From: Bacteroidales bacterium
GTDB taxonomy: Bacteria; Bacteroidota; Bacteroidia; Bacteroidales; Tenuifilaceae
Length of the DNA: 64,000 bases
Direction of reading: 5' to 3'
Assembly (NCBI GenBank): GCA_003818205.1
Contig: RPRQ01000007.1
Location: 1-64,000, forward strand
The notes below the pieces were generated by a model that was not told the origin of the DNA, made no database searches, and was given only the letters and a program-made list of their open reading frames with translations. Every line of letters starts with the position of its first letter. The stretch's first letter is position 1. A program made the position numbers and the translations under genes. Of the stretch, positions 52,194-60,195 are shown piece after piece.

Positions 52194-52787
52194 ATGAAAG
52201 AACTTGTACGTTGCCGCCCTTGCGGATTTGTAATGGAAGCCGATAAACTTGGTGATGTTTGTCCTGCATGTGGACTGCCTAGAAAAGTTTTTGAACCCTA
52301 TAGAGAAAGAGTTTCGCTTAATAGACTATTCGTTCTTAATTTAGATTTACATCCAATCGTTATACATCTATCGCAGGCATTGGTTATTGCCATACCATTG
52401 CTTACTATTATAATTAATCTATTTGGAAACTTTCAACACGATTTATTAAAAAGCGTTTTAATATTCTCGATTTTTGTTTTCCCATTTACCCTTGTTTTTG
52501 CAATTATTACGGGAGTAATTGATGGTCTAACACGATTTAAAACGCTTAAAACACCGCTGTTAAGGGTGAAAATAATTTTTAGTATTATAATCCTGCTCTT
52601 ATCTATTGCTCTCCTCTTTGTAGCACCTCGTGAAAATTATGGATTAATAACCATCATATTAAGCATTCTTTGTTTAGCAGCAGGAGTTCAGCTTGGTTTG
52701 TGGGGTAAGAAGTTGATTAATGTTATTTTACCCGGTTCATATCCCATGAAGAAAGGGAGCAAGGAAAGTCAAGTTAAAGAAGAGTAA
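52194..52787 (+). CDS. Rubredoxin-like zinc-ribbon membrane protein (DUF2231-like)
   Basis: 197 residues. The first 40 residues are a rubredoxin-type metal ribbon: CRPCGF (Cys8, Cys11), then VCPACGLP with two more Cys. Four membrane helices follow (about 58-78, 84-110, 126-145, 150-170), with the HPIVIHLSQALVIAIPLLT segment typical of DUF2231-like membrane domains. Fusion of a small rubredoxin-like domain to such a helix bundle is a known hypothetical family. An electron-transfer or metal-linked membrane role is possible but unproven. A TAAATTTG box lies about 20 bp before the ATG, without a well-spaced -33 box. Confidence 0.8.
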   Translation: MKELVRCRPCGFVMEADKLGDVCPACGLPRKVFEPYRERVSLNRLFVLNLDLHPIVIHLSQALVIAIPLLTIIINLFGNFQHDLLKSVLIFSIFVFPFTLVFAIITGVIDGLTRFKTLKTPLLRVKIIFSIIILLLSIALLFVAPRENYGLITIILSILCLAAGVQLGLWGKKLINVILPGSYPMKKGSKESQVKEE

Positions 52788-52996
52788 GTACAGAGAATTT
52801 TTGTTATTTTTTTTAATTCATTTTCGTATAGCACTCCTATCTTTAGAAGAGATTGGAACGCTATTTTAGCAAAATGCCTATATAGATATTGCCAAGATTT
52901 TATTCTGTTAATGTATAATATTTGTCTGGTTCAACTAACTTGTTTACTTTTATTAAGCTCATAAATAAGTAGTTATCGCAATTTTAATTATAAACT

Positions 52997-53737
52997 ATGA
53001 CAACCTGTAAGAATTGTAATAATCAATTTGATGGAAAATACTGCAATAATTGTGGCCAATCAGCAACTGTAAGGTCAATAACCTTTCGTTTTTTATGGCA
53101 CGATTTACAGCATGGATTACTTCATGTCGATAAAGGATTCTTTTTTACTATTAAGGAGCTATTCACACGACCAGGGCATTCAGTAAGAGAATACTTGGGA
53201 GGGAAGAGAATTGCGCTTTTTAAGCCATTTTCTTTTTTGATTTTGATTGCGGGTTTATATGGTTTCCTATATCACTATTTCGACCTCAATATTGTGTCCT
53301 CTATTAGTAACGAAACCACTCATTCCATAAGCAAGAAAATTAATAGTTTTGTTTCAACACACTTTTCTCTTGTTCAGCTAGCTTGTCTTCCCTGCTTTTC
53401 GATTGCAACATGGATAGTATTTAGAAATAGGAACCGTAACCTCGCTGAATTTTTTGTTCTTAATACCTACATAACAGGACAGCGAATTATTATTCAGTTT
53501 CTTTTATTGCCATTTATGATTTTTTATAATGGAACCCATACTTTAAGATTGGTTGTTGCGATTTCACTTGTTATTTACGTTGTGTTTTATTGTTGGGGAG
53601 TCATTCAATTTGTGCAGGAGCGTAGGTTAATAAATGGTATTTTAAAATCTATTCTTGCCTTACTTCTTTTTATAGTATTTACGGAATTTGTATACATAAT
53701 AGTAATCCTTTTATTGGCAGCATTTAATATAATTTAA
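52997..53737 (+). CDS. DUF3667 membrane protein
   Basis: 246 residues. A short zinc ribbon at the N-terminus (CKNCNNQFDGKYCNNCGQ, four Cys) is followed by the DUF3667 signature HDLQHGLLHVDKGFFFTIKELFTRPGHSVREYLGGKR and KPFSFL. Five membrane helices follow (from about 76 to the end). DUF3667 is a Bacteroidota-centred family with no known activity. The small gene after it starts 12 bp downstream, so the two probably form a unit. Confidence 0.92.
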   Translation: MTTCKNCNNQFDGKYCNNCGQSATVRSITFRFLWHDLQHGLLHVDKGFFFTIKELFTRPGHSVREYLGGKRIALFKPFSFLILIAGLYGFLYHYFDLNIVSSISNETTHSISKKINSFVSTHFSLVQLACLPCFSIATWIVFRNRNRNLAEFFVLNTYITGQRIIIQFLLLPFMIFYNGTHTLRLVVAISLVIYVVFYCWGVIQFVQERRLINGILKSILALLLFIVFTEFVYIIVILLLAAFNII

Positions 53738-53748
53738 ACGTATGAATT

Positions 53749-53949
53749 ATGAGTAATTTTAAAAATCGTTTTTTGAGATTGGCAATTGTAATGCTTAGCC
53801 TAAGCATTATTGAATTGGCCATGTATTTTCAGCATGATCGTTGCTTAACAATTAGGAATGCTGGATTTTGGTTAATACTTTTAGCAGGTCTGTGTTTGGG
53901 TGTTTCTTTATCCATGTTCAGAATGTGGATTAAAAAGGATGAAGCGTAA
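53749..53949 (+). CDS. Small two-helix membrane protein
   Basis: 66 residues with two hydrophobic segments (about 8-26 and 39-58) and a charged tail KKDEA. I do not recognise the family. The short distance to the DUF3667 gene, the ATG start and the balanced topology favour a real gene. Role unknown. Confidence 0.6.
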   Translation: MSNFKNRFLRLAIVMLSLSIIELAMYFQHDRCLTIRNAGFWLILLAGLCLGVSLSMFRMWIKKDEA

Positions 53950-54085
53950 ATAACCTTTGTTTAAAATTTCTCTATTTAAATAGTAATAGATTTCGTTCTA
54001 TACCTTCTACTGAGGTATAGCTAGAAATTATTTTGTATATCTTGGTATTATTTTTGTAAAAAAGGCATTCAAAAAATAATATATA

Positions 54086-56563
54086 ATGATATCAAAAAAA
54101 CTATTTACATTATTGCTCTTTGCATTATTCGCTAAGTTTTCAATCTCTCAGGCAACCCTAAAGGGTAAAATATTCGATTCCGAAACAGGAGAGCCTCTCC
54201 CTTTCGTAAATGTGGTTTTTAACGAGAAGGGGAATGGTTTTACCTCTGGCCTCGATGGTGATTTTAAGATTACCACCAACGATCCTGTCCTCTGGCTAAA
54301 GGTATCCTACCTTGGGTACTCACCTCAAACCATAACTATTAATGCCGATAATTATAATAAGCCATTCAAGATAGGGCTTTCCAAAACTAGCTATCAGATT
54401 AATGAGGTTGTTGTAAAGCCAGGCGTTAACCCTGCTCATCGTATAATCATTGCGGCGTATAATAACAGGGGGAGGAATAATCCTGAAAAATTAGCATCTT
54501 ACCGCTATACGAGCTACAATAAGATGTACTACACCTTTGATAAGCTAATCGCAAAAAGGATAAAACAATCTGACCCCGATACCCTCAAGAGAATAGACTC
54601 GCTAACCACAAAGTTCGATAAGCTAAAAAATAAGCATGGCATAATGATTATCGAAACGGTTACCCAAAAGGAGTTCCTTGCGCCCAACAATAACTTCGAG
54701 AACGTTATCGCGTCAAAGGTATCCGGCTTAAAGGATCCTATGATTTCCTTTATTGCCACGCAAGCACAATCATTTACGTTTTACAAAGAGAAGATAGTTA
54801 TTATCGATAAGACCTACCTGAACCCAATTAGCGCAGGGAGTACAAAGAAATACCTGTTCATCCTCGAGGATACCCTATTTACCCCCGAAAACGATACGCT
54901 CTTCGTCATATCCTATCGGCCGCATAAGAACCGAAATTTTGAAGGGTTAATGGGACAGCTAACCATAAACTCAAGGGGTTATGCGGTACAGAACGTAATC
55001 GCTGAACCTTCATTGAGCATTGGTCTTCTATCGGTTAAAATTCAGCAGCGCTACGAACGATTCAACGATAGTACGTGGTTTCCAGTTGAACTCAACACGG
55101 ATTTAGTTATCATACCACCCGATTTTGTTGATAAAAAAACGGGGAATACCTACTCCATGCAGATGTTAGGCATAGGGAAATCGTACTTAAAGGATATTGA
55201 GATTAACCCAAACCTTAGCCGAAAAAATTTTAGCCATATCGAAACCCGAATCGATCCGCTTGCGGGAGAGCATAACAACGCTTACTGGAATCTTTTCCGC
55301 AAGGATAGCCTAAACGCCCTTGAATTGCGTACATATCGTATCCTCGATAGTATTGGTCGTAAGATTAACCTCGATGAAAGAATGCGCATTATAGAATCGT
55401 TGGTTACCGGGAGAGCTCCCCTTGGGTACATCGATGTTAATTTGAGCCATATCCTTAAATATAATAAGTATGAGGGAACCCGTATAGGAATTGGGCTTGA
55501 AACAAGCCGAAAATTTTCAGAAATTATAAAGGTTGGTGGCTATACTGCCTACGGTTTACAGGATGAGGCGCAGAAATTCGGAGGATTTACAGAGTTAACC
55601 TTTAGCCGTAGGGATGAGATTAAGCTAAAGTACTCCTACATGAGCGATGTTCAGGAGTCAGGAACCTACTCATTTGTTGACGATAATGCCATTTTCTTTG
55701 GGGGCGATAATGGAAGGCAAATGGCTGTTTCGAAGATGGATGGGATTGATGAGCATAGGGTGGCCTTTTCATTCAGATTTTTAAGATATTGTAAGCTTAA
55801 CCTTTCGATGGCAAACCAGAAGTACAACCTTCTTTCGGGTTTTTACTATAAAGATTGGGTAACGAATGATACGTTAACCAGCTTTAACCAAGCGCTGTTT
55901 ACAGCAGCACTAAGGATTGCCCCTGGCGAGAAGTTAATGGAAACTCCTAGGTCAATTATGCCCTTGAATTTCGATTTTCCAGTATTTTGGGTAAAATATA
56001 CTAAAGGGCTTAATGCTCTAGACGGTGGCTACAATTTCGATAAGCTTGAGGTTAGACTTGATAAAACCTATAAGTGGAAGATTCTTGGTAAGTCAACTAT
56101 AAGCATTGATGCTGGTAGGGTGTTCGGAAAAATCCCCTTATCGTTTATGTACTTCGGCAGAGCGAATTATTTGGGCTCTTTAACCCCCGATGCAGCGCAT
56201 AGCTTTGCGGCCATGCGCATGAACGAGTTCATAACGGATCGGTTCGTTAACATCTTTTTTAAGCATGACTTCGGGAAGCTATTATGGGTAACCGGTTCAA
56301 AGAAGTTTCAACCGGAGTTTGCCATTGTAAATAATATAAGTTTTGGCGATGTTTCGGCAAACTCACTTCATGTTGTTCCAGCGGATTTCAATGCGAAAGT
56401 CCCCACCAAAGGGTACTTTGAAACAGGAATATATGCAAACAAGTTGCTATCCAATGGTTATTTCGCTTTGGGCTTTGGAACATTCTACCGTTACGATAGC
56501 TATAGGTTTAAGGAGTTTAAGGATAATTTAGCCTATAAATTTACGATAATGGTTGTGCTGTAA
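54086..56563 (+). CDS. DUF5686 / carboxypeptidase-regulatory-like outer-membrane protein
   Basis: 825 residues. The signal peptide (KKLFTLLLFALFAKFSIS) is followed by a CarboxypepD_reg-like domain (about 22-110; ATLKGKIFDSETGEPLPFVNVVF...VSYLGYSPQTI) with the EVVVKPG link seen in TonB-dependent and DUF5686 proteins. The DUF5686 domain starts with NPAHRIIIAAYNNRGRNNPEKLASYRYTSYNKM and ends in a barrel whose last strand is LAYKFTIMVVL. It resembles proteins of this family in many Bacteroidota. The function is unknown; it is a predicted 16-strand-type barrel rather than a TonB-dependent receptor, since no plug is seen. It is preceded by a TATTTTTG box (54049-54056) with poor -33 spacing. Confidence 0.92.
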   Translation: MISKKLFTLLLFALFAKFSISQATLKGKIFDSETGEPLPFVNVVFNEKGNGFTSGLDGDFKITTNDPVLWLKVSYLGYSPQTITINADNYNKPFKIGLSKTSYQINEVVVKPGVNPAHRIIIAAYNNRGRNNPEKLASYRYTSYNKMYYTFDKLIAKRIKQSDPDTLKRIDSLTTKFDKLKNKHGIMIIETVTQKEFLAPNNNFENVIASKVSGLKDPMISFIATQAQSFTFYKEKIVIIDKTYLNPISAGSTKKYLFILEDTLFTPENDTLFVISYRPHKNRNFEGLMGQLTINSRGYAVQNVIAEPSLSIGLLSVKIQQRYERFNDSTWFPVELNTDLVIIPPDFVDKKTGNTYSMQMLGIGKSYLKDIEINPNLSRKNFSHIETRIDPLAGEHNNAYWNLFRKDSLNALELRTYRILDSIGRKINLDERMRIIESLVTGRAPLGYIDVNLSHILKYNKYEGTRIGIGLETSRKFSEIIKVGGYTAYGLQDEAQKFGGFTELTFSRRDEIKLKYSYMSDVQESGTYSFVDDNAIFFGGDNGRQMAVSKMDGIDEHRVAFSFRFLRYCKLNLSMANQKYNLLSGFYYKDWVTNDTLTSFNQALFTAALRIAPGEKLMETPRSIMPLNFDFPVFWVKYTKGLNALDGGYNFDKLEVRLDKTYKWKILGKSTISIDAGRVFGKIPLSFMYFGRANYLGSLTPDAAHSFAAMRMNEFITDRFVNIFFKHDFGKLLWVTGSKKFQPEFAIVNNISFGDVSANSLHVVPADFNAKVPTKGYFETGIYANKLLSNGYFALGFGTFYRYDSYRFKEFKDNLAYKFTIMVVL

Positions 56564-56677
56564 ATATGCGTTTATCAAAACGTTAGCGGTTATTTGAGTC
56601 GATGGACGTCAGTTAGGTTGTAACTTTAGAATCAAGGTAAACGTCTTAACACGATAAAAAAACAATATTGGGATAAT

Positions 56678-57856
56678 ATGGAGAACAATTCAAACAGAAA
56701 TCTTTGGATAGATTACTTACGGTCGGCAATTACTTTAATGGTTGTTGCACATCATTCATCACTGGCATATACCACTTTTGCCTGGTTTGACAAAGAAGCT
56801 TATATCAATTCAACACATGCTATTGTAGACACAAAAAGATGGATTGGCCTTGATATTTTCGAGAATTTTAATGATGTATTTTTCATGTCACTTATGTTCT
56901 TAATAGGTGGATTATTCCTTATGAGAAGCATGAATAAAAAAGGCATGATTATTTTTATAAAAGACAGACTTTACAGGCTGTTTATTCCTTTTCTGTTTTT
57001 GGGAACTTTGTTAATGCTAATTGCTTATTTTCCTTCTTATTATGTTGGCCATAATAACACAGATATTATTGCTTACATAAGAGATTTTTTTGGAACAGAG
57101 AAGTGGCCTGTTGGACCACCCTGGTTTATATGGGTATTATTCCTTTTTAATTTGTTGTTTGCATTGTTTTATCAGCATTTTATAAAATTAAGTGACAATA
57201 TTGGATTGAAACTTTCTGGCATAAAAAATAAACCTTTTTCTTTTTTTATTATCCTGTTTTGTGTTACATGGATACTTTATGTGCCAATCGCCTACATAAT
57301 TGGAGCAGGTACTTGGACAGGAATTGGTCCTTTTGATTTTCAATTAAGCCGGATACTTCTGTATTTTGGATATTTCACACTAGGAATTTTGATTGGGAAT
57401 ACAGATTTCAATAATGAAGTATTTTCAACAAAGTCAGCTATTGTGAAAAAATGGTGGCTTTGGCTTCTGCTCTCTTTAGTGGTTTATTTTACTTTAACTA
57501 TAATTGCTGAACCATTAAGACAAATGCTGAAGAATAATACAATTAAAGAATTTTATATTTGGATGATTTATTATGCTATTCATGCTGCTTCATGCACAAT
57601 AAGTTGTATAGCCTTTATTACGGCTTTTAGAAAACTAATCTATAAAGAAAATTACTGGTGGAATTCATTATCTGAAAATGCTTATTTAATTTATTTAGTT
57701 CACTATATTTTTGTTGTTTGGTGTCAGTTTTTACTATTGAAGTTTGACATTCCTGCTTTCATTAAATTTTCAATAACATTTATATCTGCACTTTCATTAA
57801 GTTGGATGGTTAGTATCTTACTTAGAAAGATAAAAATTATAAATAAATATTTGTAA
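56678..57856 (+). CDS. Acyltransferase family 3 (OafA/YrhL-type) membrane protein
   Basis: 392 residues. The N-terminal signature NLWIDYLRSAITLMVVAHHSSLAY carries the paired His of the acyltransferase-3 active site. About ten membrane helices follow. FGTEKWPVGPPWFIWVLFLFNLLFAL and SENAYLIYLVHYIFVVWCQ are usual in the family. These enzymes acylate sugars or other small acceptors at the cytoplasmic membrane. Base composition is clearly more AT-rich than in the neighbours, and inverse copies of ACCGCTAAC flank the gene (56582-56590 and 57905-57913). Both suggest acquisition as a cassette-like unit. Target unknown. Confidence 0.9.
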   Translation: MENNSNRNLWIDYLRSAITLMVVAHHSSLAYTTFAWFDKEAYINSTHAIVDTKRWIGLDIFENFNDVFFMSLMFLIGGLFLMRSMNKKGMIIFIKDRLYRLFIPFLFLGTLLMLIAYFPSYYVGHNNTDIIAYIRDFFGTEKWPVGPPWFIWVLFLFNLLFALFYQHFIKLSDNIGLKLSGIKNKPFSFFIILFCVTWILYVPIAYIIGAGTWTGIGPFDFQLSRILLYFGYFTLGILIGNTDFNNEVFSTKSAIVKKWWLWLLLSLVVYFTLTIIAEPLRQMLKNNTIKEFYIWMIYYAIHAASCTISCIAFITAFRKLIYKENYWWNSLSENAYLIYLVHYIFVVWCQFLLLKFDIPAFIKFSITFISALSLSWMVSILLRKIKIINKYL

Positions 57857-57904
57857 TCGAGTAAATAATGAAATTTCGAAAAGAAAACCAAACTAAAGAA
57901 AACC

Positions 57905-58034
57905 ACCGCTAACACGCGTTATAGTTAATTGCCGTTGCAGTGCCATTTTCAAGGTTTTCGCTCTTATTAAAATTCTGAGTATCTTGACAGAGAAGTGCTT
58001 CGAAATCGGCAACTAACCATAACGCCAACGTTAT
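57905..58034. repeat. attC-like imperfect inverted repeat between accessory genes
   Basis: GTTATAGTTAATTGCCG at the left is inverse to CGGCAACTAACCATAAC at the right, matching at 15 of 17 positions, with an unpaired spacer between them. ACCGCTAAC opens the structure, and CCATAACGCCAACGTTATGG closes it, overlapping the start codon of the next gene. The size (about 130 bp) and layout recall integron attC sites, although the core bases do not fit GTTRRRY exactly. Confidence 0.45.
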
Positions 58035-58850
58035 GGTCGATTTCTTTCACTACATTAAAAAGCCTATTATCCCTGGTGAATTCCTAAAGATTAGCTGGAG
58101 AGGCTTTTTTTTAATGCTCGCTGTTTATCTTGTATTTACTATGCCCCTTGGAGTAGTTGGGTTTATCACTTTAAAATTAACAGGGATAACTCGGCTTCCT
58201 TTAGATTTAACGTTATACAAGAAAGTACTATTGGCTATTGTTCTAGCACCAATTTACGAGGAAGTTCTAATGCGGTTGCTTCTAGTATTCAGTAGGAGAA
58301 ATACTGTAATATTTAACGTCAGTTCGATGTAATAAATAATTTAAATGCCATATTATCAGTATTTTACTTTTTGGGTTAAAATGGAATGATGCCTGCCTAC
58401 CGGCAGGTAGGCAGTCTTCCAGAAACATAATATTTGTATTAAAGTGCTAATAAATAATGATATAATAAGCATTCTTATATCGAACTCACGTTATTTATTA
58501 CCTGTTGTGCTGTTTTCTTCGTTTACTTTTTTGTCAGAAGCAATTCAAAATTCCTTATTTTCAGTTTTTTAATCGCTGTTACATCGATTGTTAATCTATA
58601 TCAAAATCAATGCGATATTTTTTTAAAAAGACATTATCCGCTTTTCTTCTTCTTTTCAGCAATTCTTTTCGGGCTATTGTACATCTTCAATTTTGAGGGG
58701 ATCAATGTTTATAACTTCATATTTACACCATTGCTGGTATTACCTCAAATATTTATGGGGCTTATTCTTGGATATATAAGGGTTATCTATGGTTTTAAAT
58801 ATGGAGTGCTACTTCATGCCATTGTAAATACCTCAATACTTCTCATTTGA
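58033..58850 (+). pseudogene. CPBP intramembrane metalloprotease gene split by a small mobile element
   Basis: The first part (58033-58305) encodes a membrane protein with LAPIYEEVLMRLLL, the EExxxR motif of CPBP/Rce1-like proteases. It then enters an element with inverted ends and stops at 58330. The second part (58503-58850) continues in a frame without a start and carries FFSAILFGLLYIFNF and LLHAIVNTS, the other two CPBP motifs. The His expected in the middle motif is Tyr. Joining 58305 to 58503 restores one frame of about 207 codons. The gene is therefore dead, or expressed only as its N-terminal third. It probably belongs to the same accessory patch as the acyltransferase. Confidence 0.85.
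58306..58501. mobile_element. About 196-bp MITE inside the CPBP gene
   Basis: The left end GTAATATTTAACGTCAGTTC and the inverse of the right end GTAATAAATAACGTGAGTTC are near copies. The shared part continues through CGAT.TAA. The inside holds a CTGCCTACC/GGTAGGCAG hairpin (58393-58414). No 8-bp target duplication was found; a TA dinucleotide on both sides of an ACGT-starting end would suit an IS630-like mechanism. It differs in sequence from the GTAACTATTCA family. Confidence 0.7.
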
Positions 58851-59068
58851 GAAGTTTTTTCTATTCCCTTCGGGAATAGCCATTCTGTAGTGATATAAAT
58901 CATCTTAAAAGTTTAAATAAAAGATGGTTAGCCCAATCAATTATTTTTTTTAAGATGTAAATTGCATGTCTTAAAAAACAATGTTTTTAAAGAAAGGAGA
59001 CTATTTTCTACAAGTGTAATGCTATACAATTAGACTGTTCATTAGAAATGTATCACTTAAAAATGTAA

Positions 59069-59671
59069 ATGCGTATGAAAGCAACCGACTTTAATTTGTC
59101 AAAGGATATTGTGTTTAACGTTGAAAAAGGGATGACGACCTTTAAGGATACCCGCCTTGTAATATTCGATGCTAATGCAATAGGCCTATTACGACAAAGT
59201 ATTTTTAAGGAATTGGGTTGGGAAAGAGCTCGAAGCCTCTTTTTTAAATTTGGTTACCAGCATGGGTATGCCGATTTTTTACAGATGAAGCTGAACTATG
59301 AATTTGATTCCGAAATGGATCTCCTAGCCTCTGGTCCGGTTATACATACATGGGAGGGCATTGTGCAAGCAACACCTAAAGAGATAAGATATAATCGGGA
59401 AACAGGGGAATTCTATTTTTCGGGAGTTTGGACAAACTCTTACGAAGCGCAACAGTATTTAAGCTATAATACCGAAGCGAAGGAGCCTGTTTGTTGGACC
59501 CTCTCGGGCTACGCATCGGGTTGGTGTACCGCATTCTTCGGGAAAAAACTGCTGGCCGTTGAACCTGTTTGTATGGGTAAGGGCGACGATCATTGTGAAT
59601 GGTTGATACAACCACCTGCTGCTTGGGACAACAGAGCTAAGCCCTATTTAGCGATACTTGATGAATTGTAA
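59069..59671 (+). CDS. Stand-alone XylR_N/V4R-domain sensor protein
   Basis: 200 residues; the ATG at 59075 (MKATDFNL) is an equal candidate. Residues 15-110 resemble the XylR_N activator domain (RQSIFKELGWERARSLFFKFGYQHGYADFLQMK). Residues 130-190 are V4R, with EPVCWTLSGYASGWCTAFFGKKLLAVEPVCMGKGDDHCEW and cysteines 142, 153, 168 and 176 at metal-binding-type positions. In XylR/DmpR regulators these two domains sense aromatic compounds and control an attached sigma-54 AAA domain. Here no AAA, HTH or other output is present. A 63-residue protein follows 23 bp later. The protein may sense a small ligand and act through that partner; this is inference. Confidence 0.85.
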   Translation: MRMKATDFNLSKDIVFNVEKGMTTFKDTRLVIFDANAIGLLRQSIFKELGWERARSLFFKFGYQHGYADFLQMKLNYEFDSEMDLLASGPVIHTWEGIVQATPKEIRYNRETGEFYFSGVWTNSYEAQQYLSYNTEAKEPVCWTLSGYASGWCTAFFGKKLLAVEPVCMGKGDDHCEWLIQPPAAWDNRAKPYLAILDEL

Positions 59672-59694
59672 TTAACCAATAAAAACTATGTATT

Positions 59695-59886
59695 ATGGCT
59701 GAAAGACTTGTTAAATACTATAAGTATATAGGGGATAGCATGGGTATCGATGGTAAAATGAAATTGGCTTTCGAAACAAAAATCCCATCCTTGTCGGCTG
59801 CAAACATACCCGATTCACCTGAGAATATTGAAAAGTTCAAGGTTGCTATACAGAAATTAACGGGTAAACCTGCTCCCAATCTTTAG
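59695..59886 (+). CDS. Small soluble protein paired with the V4R sensor
   Basis: 63 residues, no signal or membrane segment. An N-terminal helix (ERLVKYYKYIGDSMGIDGKMKLAFETKIP) and a C-terminal helix (SPENIEKFKVAIQKLTG) are separated by a Ser/Ala/Pro linker. It starts 23 bp after the V4R gene and is followed by a strong terminator, so the two form a closed operon. I know no family name. The pair structure suggests an output or adaptor subunit for the sensor. Confidence 0.75.
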   Translation: MAERLVKYYKYIGDSMGIDGKMKLAFETKIPSLSAANIPDSPENIEKFKVAIQKLTGKPAPNL

Positions 59887-59907
59887 CGTTAAACGAAAGG
59901 AAAATAG

Positions 59908-59945
59908 TAAACCCATAGTTATATATTAGCTATGGGTTTTTACTA
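59908..59945 (+). terminator. Terminator of the V4R operon
   Basis: AAACCCATAG (59909-59918) pairs with CTATGGGTTT (59930-59939), followed by T. It lies 22 bp after the stop of the small gene and 29 bp before the MITE. Confidence 0.85.
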
Positions 59946-59973
59946 TTGTAGTGAGAGAATTATATAATGCTTT

Positions 59974-60195
59974 GTAACTATTCACCACGGAGACAAGGAA
60001 ATCACAGAGGCATGTTTCATTGGCCACAGAATAATAACCTTGATAAGTTTTTTTAAATAATGTACAAAAATGAATACTTTTTTGGCAATCATTTAGACCA
60101 AAAAAGAATATTCTAAACTATTGTTCTTATCTATTCTCTGTGTCCTCCGTGTCTCCGTGGTTCTTGTTCATTTTCGATTACTACTGAATAGTTAC
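59974..60195. mobile_element. 222-bp MITE with perfect ends and target duplication, copy 3
   Basis: GTAACTATTCA (59974-59984) and TGAATAGTTAC (60185-60195) are perfect inverse copies. AATGCTTT stands directly outside both ends (59966-59973 and 60196-60203). The inverted similarity continues inward as CACCACGGAGACA and GTCTCCGTGG. There is no reading frame. Removing the element and one duplication gives the empty site AGC ATT ATA TAA on the minus strand, a sensible gltX end. GTAA ends with 8-bp duplications are typical of the IS66 family, which may have mobilised it. Confidence 0.93.

Noticed and set aside
58298-58509. 8-bp target duplication around the CPBP MITE
   Set aside because: Flanking 8-mers GAAATACT and CTGTTGTG do not match, so no such duplication is claimed.
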